Below the pieces are notes generated by a model, which was not told where the DNA came from, ran no database searches, and was given only the letters and a program-made list of their open reading frames with translations. 58,062 nucleotides of DNA, from the NCBI RefSeq assembly GCF_002419965.1, contig NZ_DIHC01000032.1, positions 42,851 through 100,912 on the forward strand, in the 5' to 3' direction. The stretch is from Pseudomonas sp. UBA5706 (lineage in GTDB: Bacteria; Pseudomonadota; Gammaproteobacteria; Pseudomonadales; Pseudomonadaceae). Shown one piece after another: positions 53,679 through 58,062 of this stretch (its first letter is position 1; each line of letters begins with the position of its first letter). Both the position numbers and the translations under genes were made by a program.

Positions 53679-53884
53679 CGCTGGACGCTACCTCGCCCAT
53701 CACCTGTAGCCGTACAGCTGCCTGCCCGTGGCGTCGATGAAATCGCTGCCGCTGGCAAGCCGTGTTGCTACAGGATGCCGCGCACCGGCCATCCCTGCGC
53801 GTGAATCCGCTGTTCTTCCTGCCACAAACTGGCGTTAAGATGGCGGCACTTTTTATTTAGCGCTTTGTCAGCAAGGTTGTACCC

Positions 53885-55018
53885 ATGCGTCTTTCCGACT
53901 TCATCGTCCAGAACGTGGACCGTATCGTGGATGAATGGGAGAAGTTCGCCGCAACGTTGACACCTGCGGCAGTCTCGCTGAGCAGCGCGGATTTACGCGA
54001 TCACGCCAAGGCCATATTGTTGGCCGCTGCGCGAGACATGAACACCGCGCAGACCAAGGCCGAGCAGATCGCCAAAGCGCAGGGTGAGGATCTGGGCAAG
54101 ACGCCGACGCTGGATCAGGCGGCCGCCAGTCATGGCGAGCTGCGACACCACGTCGGCTTCGACCTGGTGCAGATGACCTCCGAGTTTCGCCACTTGCGGG
54201 CGACGGTTATCCGCTTCTGGGTTGAAAGTCTGACGTCACCGGAAATCGCCTATTTCACCGACATGATTCGCTTTAACGAAGCCATTGACGAAGCCTTGGC
54301 AGAGTCCACTGCCGCCTACGCAGAGCGCGTGAATCGCTCAAGGGATATCTTTCTCGCCATTTTGGGCCACGACCTGCGCGCGCCTTTGCAAGCCATCGGC
54401 ATGTCGTCGGAGATCCTGATGCGCAAGGCGGGCATCAGCAAGGCCGACATGGCCTACGTCAAACGCATCAAGAGCAGCGGCCTGCACATGGCGACCATGG
54501 TCAGTGATCTTCTGGAGTTCGTCCGCAGCCGCCTGGGTGCGAGCTTGCCCATCGAGCGCAAGCCCATGGAAATGACCACCGCCTGCCGCGATGCCATCGA
54601 TGCGGCCAGCGCCGGGCAACCGGATTGCGACCCGGTATTCACCACGCGGGGCGATACCCAAGGCGAATGGGACCGCGCGCGCATTGACCAGATGCTGCAA
54701 AACCTGATCGGCAATGCCCTGCAACACGGCGCTTCAACCCACAAGATCAGCGTGACGCTGATCGGAGGGGAGAACCATGTCAGCCTCTCGGTGCACAACG
54801 ATGGCGAACCGATTGCCGAGGAAGCGATCGGCAGTATCTTCGACCCGCTGGTGCGTTCGCTGAACGAACAGGCGGGCACCCGCAACCCTTCTACGAGCCT
54901 GGGATTGGGGTTGTACATCGTCAAGGAAGTGGCCAACGCGCACGGTGGGAGCATCACCGTGACGTCGAATTTTGGGGACGGGACCACGTTTACCGTGGTG
55001 CTACCGAAGAAGGCTTGA
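53885..55018 (+). CDS. Soluble sensor histidine kinase with RsbRD-type N-terminus
   Basis: 377 residues without transmembrane segments. The N-terminal about 140 residues are helical and resemble the RsbRD_N domain (FIVQNVDRIVDEWEKFA, ELRHHVGFDLVQMTSEFRHLRATVIRFW). HisKA follows with the phospho-acceptor His162 in GHDLRAPLQAIGM, then an ATPase domain with N-box MLQNLIGNALQHG, HNDGEPI (modified G1) and LGLGLYIVKEVANAHGG. No response regulator is adjacent. The gene has its own upstream region after a 200-bp gap from ureC, so it is unlikely to belong to the urease operon. Signal and partner are unknown. Confidence 0.88.
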   Translation: MRLSDFIVQNVDRIVDEWEKFAATLTPAAVSLSSADLRDHAKAILLAAARDMNTAQTKAEQIAKAQGEDLGKTPTLDQAAASHGELRHHVGFDLVQMTSEFRHLRATVIRFWVESLTSPEIAYFTDMIRFNEAIDEALAESTAAYAERVNRSRDIFLAILGHDLRAPLQAIGMSSEILMRKAGISKADMAYVKRIKSSGLHMATMVSDLLEFVRSRLGASLPIERKPMEMTTACRDAIDAASAGQPDCDPVFTTRGDTQGEWDRARIDQMLQNLIGNALQHGASTHKISVTLIGGENHVSLSVHNDGEPIAEEAIGSIFDPLVRSLNEQAGTRNPSTSLGLGLYIVKEVANAHGGSITVTSNFGDGTTFTVVLPKKA

Positions 55019-55057
55019 ACCCGAAACGGCCTTGGTTCTGACCGAAGGACGGATAAG

Positions 55058-55084
55058 CAAGCTTGCTGGCGATCTGGCGCGCAG
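55058..55084. repeat. REP-like fragment after the histidine kinase
   Basis: GCAAGCTTGCTGGCGATCTGGCGCGCAG resembles the Pseudomonas REP core with a GCAAGCTTGC palindrome. It lies between the kinase gene and cbpM. Confidence 0.5.
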
Positions 55085-55174
55085 TCTCAGCAAAACCCGC
55101 TAACTCCGTCCACCTGAAACCGTGCATTGACCGATTGTGCTGCCCGCTTGAACGCCCTGCGCAGGCATGCGGGC

Positions 55175-55474
55175 TCAATCCTCGACAAACCGCCCCAGCC
55201 GCTGCTTAAGCATGCGGTTCTCCGCACGCACCTGTTCGAGTTCATCCAGCAGGTTCAGCGCCAGGGCCACACCGTCCCACTCCATCGCCAGGTCGTGGTG
55301 CAACTTGGCAGCACGCCTGGCGACTGACAGCGAGTGGGTGTCGAACAACCAGTCGTCCGGCTTCACCCCCTGCGGCTCGACGATGCCGTGCTCGACGATT
55401 TCGATGACATAGGCGACCGGCATGTCGACCACCTGACAGAATTCCTGCATGTCTACGACCAGGGTGTTGCTCAT
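55175..55474 (-). CDS. cbpM: Chaperone modulatory protein CbpM
   Basis: 99 residues. A MerR-like small domain (MSNTLVVDMQEFCQVVDMPVAYVIEIVEHGIVEP) followed by a helical tail with LNLLDELEQVRAENRMLKQRL. CbpM binds the J-domain of CbpA and blocks its co-chaperone and DNA-binding activity. It starts two bases after the cbpA stop, so the pair is one transcript, as in E. coli. Confidence 0.94.
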   Translation of the reverse strand: MSNTLVVDMQEFCQVVDMPVAYVIEIVEHGIVEPQGVKPDDWLFDTHSLSVARRAAKLHHDLAMEWDGVALALNLLDELEQVRAENRMLKQRLGRFVED

Positions 55475-55476
55475 GA

Positions 55477-56436
55477 TCAGTTACTCCATTGAGCCCTCGG
55501 ATCGAAAGCAGCCTTCTCGGCCAGTTTCTCCCACAGCGCTTTGGTAGCGTCATCGGTGGACTTGGGCATGACGATCTTCAATTGCGCGAAAAGGTCGCCA
55601 CGCTGGCCCTGCTTGTTCAAAAGACCATTCCCCTTGACTCGCAGTCGCTGCCCGCTCTGACTATCCGGACGAATGGTCAGGTTGATCTTGCCGGTCAAGG
55701 TTGGCACAGCGACCTTGGCGCCCAGTGCAGCCTCCCAAGGGGCCAAGGGCACGGTGATGATCAAGTCATGGCCTTCAACGTCGAATCTGGGGTGCGGCGC
55801 CAGACGAATGGTCAGGAACAGATCCCCGTTTTCAGCCCCGCCAATGCCCGGCGCGCCCTGTCCTTTTAGACGAATGCGCTCACCATCGGCAACGCCCGCC
55901 GGAATCTTCACGTTCAGGGTCTTGGTGACATCGGCCGTGCGCTGGCCATTGGCGCTGTGCTGCGGCACCTTGAAACTGATCTTCTTCGATTCGGTAGAGA
56001 GGGTTTCTTCGAGGAAGATTGCCAGTTCCATTTCCACATCCTGCCCTCGACGGCCCGCGCTGTATGCACGCCCGCCTTGCTGACCACCACGATTACCGAA
56101 AATCGAACTGAAGAAGTCGGAAAAGTCCCCGCCTTCGAATCCGCCGCCGCCGAAACCCTGACCGGCGCCAGCGCCACCACGCCCCTGCCATCCTGGAGGC
56201 GGCTGGAAACGGCCCTGCTGGCCATACTTGCGGATATCGTCGTACTCGGCGCGCTTTTCAGGATCGCTCAGCGCTTCATAGGCCTCGGACGCCTCTTTGA
56301 ATTTGTCCTCCGCGCCAGGCTCTTTGCTGACGTCGGGATGATACTTGCGCGCGAGTTTGCGATAGGCGGTCTTGATGGTTTTCTCGTCCGCCGTCGGCTC
56401 TACGCCAAGAATCTTGTAATAGTCTTTGAAGTCCAT
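55477..56436 (-). CDS. cbpA: Curved DNA-binding protein CbpA (DnaJ homologue)
   Basis: 319 residues. An N-terminal J-domain (MDFKDYYKILGVEP, HPD in KYHPDVSK), a Gly/Phe-rich linker (about 75-125, with GGGGFEGGDFSDFF), and two C-terminal substrate-binding domains (RIRLKGQGAPGIGGAENGD, FDVEGHDLIITVPLAPWEAALG). It has no zinc finger, which separates it from DnaJ. It stimulates DnaK and binds curved DNA. Divergent from the YegD-like gene. Confidence 0.96.
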   Translation of the reverse strand: MDFKDYYKILGVEPTADEKTIKTAYRKLARKYHPDVSKEPGAEDKFKEASEAYEALSDPEKRAEYDDIRKYGQQGRFQPPPGWQGRGGAGAGQGFGGGGFEGGDFSDFFSSIFGNRGGQQGGRAYSAGRRGQDVEMELAIFLEETLSTESKKISFKVPQHSANGQRTADVTKTLNVKIPAGVADGERIRLKGQGAPGIGGAENGDLFLTIRLAPHPRFDVEGHDLIITVPLAPWEAALGAKVAVPTLTGKINLTIRPDSQSGQRLRVKGNGLLNKQGQRGDLFAQLKIVMPKSTDDATKALWEKLAEKAAFDPRAQWSN

Positions 56437-56732
56437 CTAACGGTCACCCATTCCGGATTATCCAGCACAGTTGCATACCGCGTTATCAGATGAGAACGTC
56501 GACCGCGCTGAATGTTGCAAGGTTATCGGCACACGGTGGCATGAGCTTGAAAGAAGATCCAAACCGACCGTGAACGTTGAGAGTTGCCTGCAAGATTGGG
56601 GGTGCGACGCCTCGATTCAAGGTACAAGCGTGAAATAGACACGTATCGACAGAAAAACCGACGCGGCGCGCTACGAATTCGCGGCGCACTCGCATACACT
56701 GCGCGGCCGTTTTTTTGACCGGAACGTAAAAC
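56437..56732. other. Divergent promoter region cbpA / yegD-like
   Basis: 296 bp without a supported gene; holds the upstream regions of the two chaperone-type genes. No clear heat-shock promoter was picked out by eye. Confidence 0.5.
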
Positions 56733-57998
56733 ATGAGCACTCCATCCCCAGCCCGGGCCGTCGGCATCGATTTCGGCACCTCCAACTCCACGGTCGGCTG
56801 GCTGCGCCCTGGGGCGGAAACGCTGATTGCGCTGGAGGACGACAAGATCACCCTGCCTTCGGTGGTCTTCTTCAACATGGAAGAGCGCCGTCCGGTCTAC
56901 GGTCGCCTGGCGTTGCACGAGTACCTGGAAGGCTACGAAGGGCGCCTGATGCGCTCGCTCAAGAGCCTGCTGGGCTCCAAGCTGATCAAGCACGACACCA
57001 GCGTGCTGGGTACGGCAATGCCCTTCAAGGACCTGCTCGGGCTGTTCATCGGCGAGCTGAAAAAGCGCGCGGAGGCCGCAGCCGGCCACTCTTTCGAACA
57101 GGTGGTGCTGGGGCGTCCGGTGCATTTTGTCGATGACGACGCCGCTGCCGATCAGGAAGCCGAAGACACACTGGCCGACGTGGCACGCAAGATCGGCTTC
57201 AAGGATGTCTCGTTCCAGTTCGAACCGATTGCTGCGGCGTTCGACTATGAGTCGACCCTGGAAGGTGAAGAACTGGTGCTGATCGTCGACATCGGCGGGG
57301 GTACGTCGGACTTCTCGCTGGTGCGCCTGTCGCCGCAGCGGCGTCTGGTCGACGACCGCCAGAGCGACATTCTCGCCACCGGCGGCGTACACATTGGCGG
57401 TACCGATTTCGACAAACAACTCAGCCTGCAGGGCGTGATGCCGCTTTTCGGCTACGGCAGCCGGATGAAAAGTGGCGCCTACATGCCCACCAGCACGCAC
57501 ATGAACCTGGCGACCTGGCACACCATCAACTCGGTGTATTCGCAGAAGTCGCAGCTGGCGTTGGGCAGCATGCGCTACGACATCGAAGACACGCAGGGCA
57601 TCGACCGTCTGTTCAAGCTGATCGAACAGCGCGCCGGGCACTGGCTGGCAATGGAAGTGGAAGAAACCAAGATCCAGCTGACCCATGCCGAAAACCGTCT
57701 GGTGCCGATGGATCGCGTCGAAGGCGGGCTAAGCGTCGATCTGACCCGCGCTTTGTTCGAGTCATCGATCGATGCATTGCTGGAGCGTATACGTGAAAGC
57801 GTCACGCGCCTGTTGAACGATGCGGGGGTCGGCGTGACGGATGTCGACACGGTGTTCTTCACCGGTGGTTCCAGCGGTATCCCTGCCCTGCGCAACAGCG
57901 TTGCAGCGATGCTGCCCAAGGCGCGGCATGTGGAGGGCAACATCTTCGGCAGCATCGGCAGTGGTCTGGCAATCGAGGCCAAGAAACGATACGGCTGA
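56733..57998 (+). CDS. yegD: Hsp70-family protein (YegD-like)
   Basis: 421 residues. An actin-fold ATPase of the Hsp70 superfamily: VGIDFGTSNSTVGWL (phosphate 1), LVLIVDIGGGTSDFSLVRLS (phosphate 2) and FFTGGSSGIPALRNSVAAMLP (adenosine). It lacks the substrate-binding domain and lid of DnaK, as expected for YegD, which is about 450 residues. Its role is unknown. Divergent from cbpA-cbpM, which suggests a chaperone connection but does not show it. Confidence 0.9.
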   Translation: MSTPSPARAVGIDFGTSNSTVGWLRPGAETLIALEDDKITLPSVVFFNMEERRPVYGRLALHEYLEGYEGRLMRSLKSLLGSKLIKHDTSVLGTAMPFKDLLGLFIGELKKRAEAAAGHSFEQVVLGRPVHFVDDDAAADQEAEDTLADVARKIGFKDVSFQFEPIAAAFDYESTLEGEELVLIVDIGGGTSDFSLVRLSPQRRLVDDRQSDILATGGVHIGGTDFDKQLSLQGVMPLFGYGSRMKSGAYMPTSTHMNLATWHTINSVYSQKSQLALGSMRYDIEDTQGIDRLFKLIEQRAGHWLAMEVEETKIQLTHAENRLVPMDRVEGGLSVDLTRALFESSIDALLERIRESVTRLLNDAGVGVTDVDTVFFTGGSSGIPALRNSVAAMLPKARHVEGNIFGSIGSGLAIEAKKRYG

Positions 57999-58012
57999 GG
58001 GGCAAAAGCCCC
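57999..58012 (+). terminator. Small hairpin after the YegD-like gene
   Basis: GGGGC-AAAA-GCCCC immediately after the stop codon, without a T-run. A weak terminator candidate. Confidence 0.4.
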
Positions 58013-58026
58013 CCTGCCCGGACGTC

Positions 58027-58062
58027 TGATCGTTCCCACGTTCTGCGTCACTAGTGTCCGGG
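58027..58062. repeat. Dispersed palindromic repeat, cut by the window edge
   Basis: Starts TGATCGTTCCCACG like the left end of the 108-bp copies, then diverges (TTCTGCGTCACTAGTG). The rest is outside the window. Confidence 0.65.

Noticed and set aside
53679..53884. ureE/F/G remnants after ureC
   Set aside because: Only about 200 bp without coding signal; Pseudomonas usually encodes these accessory genes at another locus.

Overview
The window is a stretch of Pseudomonas chromosome, most likely from the plant-associated P. syringae group. The core gene order (speA, sui1-like, nudix, DUF2333, then gcbA-like, dsbD, aroQ, accB, accC, prmA, dusB, fis, purH, purD, retS, and later the urt and ure genes) matches what I recall of the P. 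aeruginosa PA4839-PA4868 neighbourhood. A perfect hrp box (GGAACC-N15-CCACTCA) in front of one accessory gene points to a bacterium with an HrpL-controlled type III secretion system. No rRNA, tRNA, CRISPR or intact insertion sequence was seen.

Layout. 1-2.2 kb: a lipoprotein-type alpha/beta hydrolase and a short orphan VgrG-like protein. 2.4-6.7 kb: conserved speA, SUI1-family factor, Nudix hydrolase and DUF2333 protein, all on the minus strand. 6.7-14.9 kb: an accessory block between DUF2333 and the diguanylate cyclase. It holds a eukaryotic-type stefin (type 1 cystatin), an unknown small ORF, a candidate type III effector with a PARP-like HGS motif and its own hrp box, an ATP-grasp protein fused to two SET domains, a DUF3829 lipoprotein, and a divergent AraC regulator/small secreted protein pair. 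14.9-31.5 kb: core genes for c-di-GMP signalling, disulfide reduction, shikimate and fatty acid synthesis (aroQ, accBC), ribosomal protein and tRNA modification (prmA, dusB), Fis, the last purine steps (purH, purD) and the RetS hybrid sensor.

31.6-40.0 kb: marC and a seven-gene aerobic cobalamin (corrin ring) cluster in two divergent operons, cobG-cobH-cobI-cobJ (minus) and cobL-cbiD-cobK (plus). 40.0-42.9 kb: a copper-handling group (two DUF2946 proteins, a PCu(A)C chaperone and a PepSY membrane protein). 43.2-53.7 kb: a nitrogen-scavenging block. The urea ABC importer urtABCDE has a sigma-54 type promoter in front of urtA and is followed by ureD, ureA, two GNAT acetyltransferases, ureB and ureC. 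The accessory genes ureE, ureF and ureG are not in the window. 53.9-58.0 kb: a soluble histidine kinase, the cbpA-cbpM chaperone pair and a YegD-like Hsp70-family protein.

A roughly 100-110 bp palindromic repeat (ends TGATCGTTCCC and GGGAACGATCA) occurs between purH and purD, urtA and urtB, urtD and urtE, ureB and ureC, and at the right edge. It therefore sits repeatedly inside what look like operons.

The items most worth follow-up are in the accessory block: the stefin, the hrp-box-preceded effector candidate and the ATP-grasp-SET-SET protein. All three carry eukaryote-like protein features beside one another in a probable plant pathogen.
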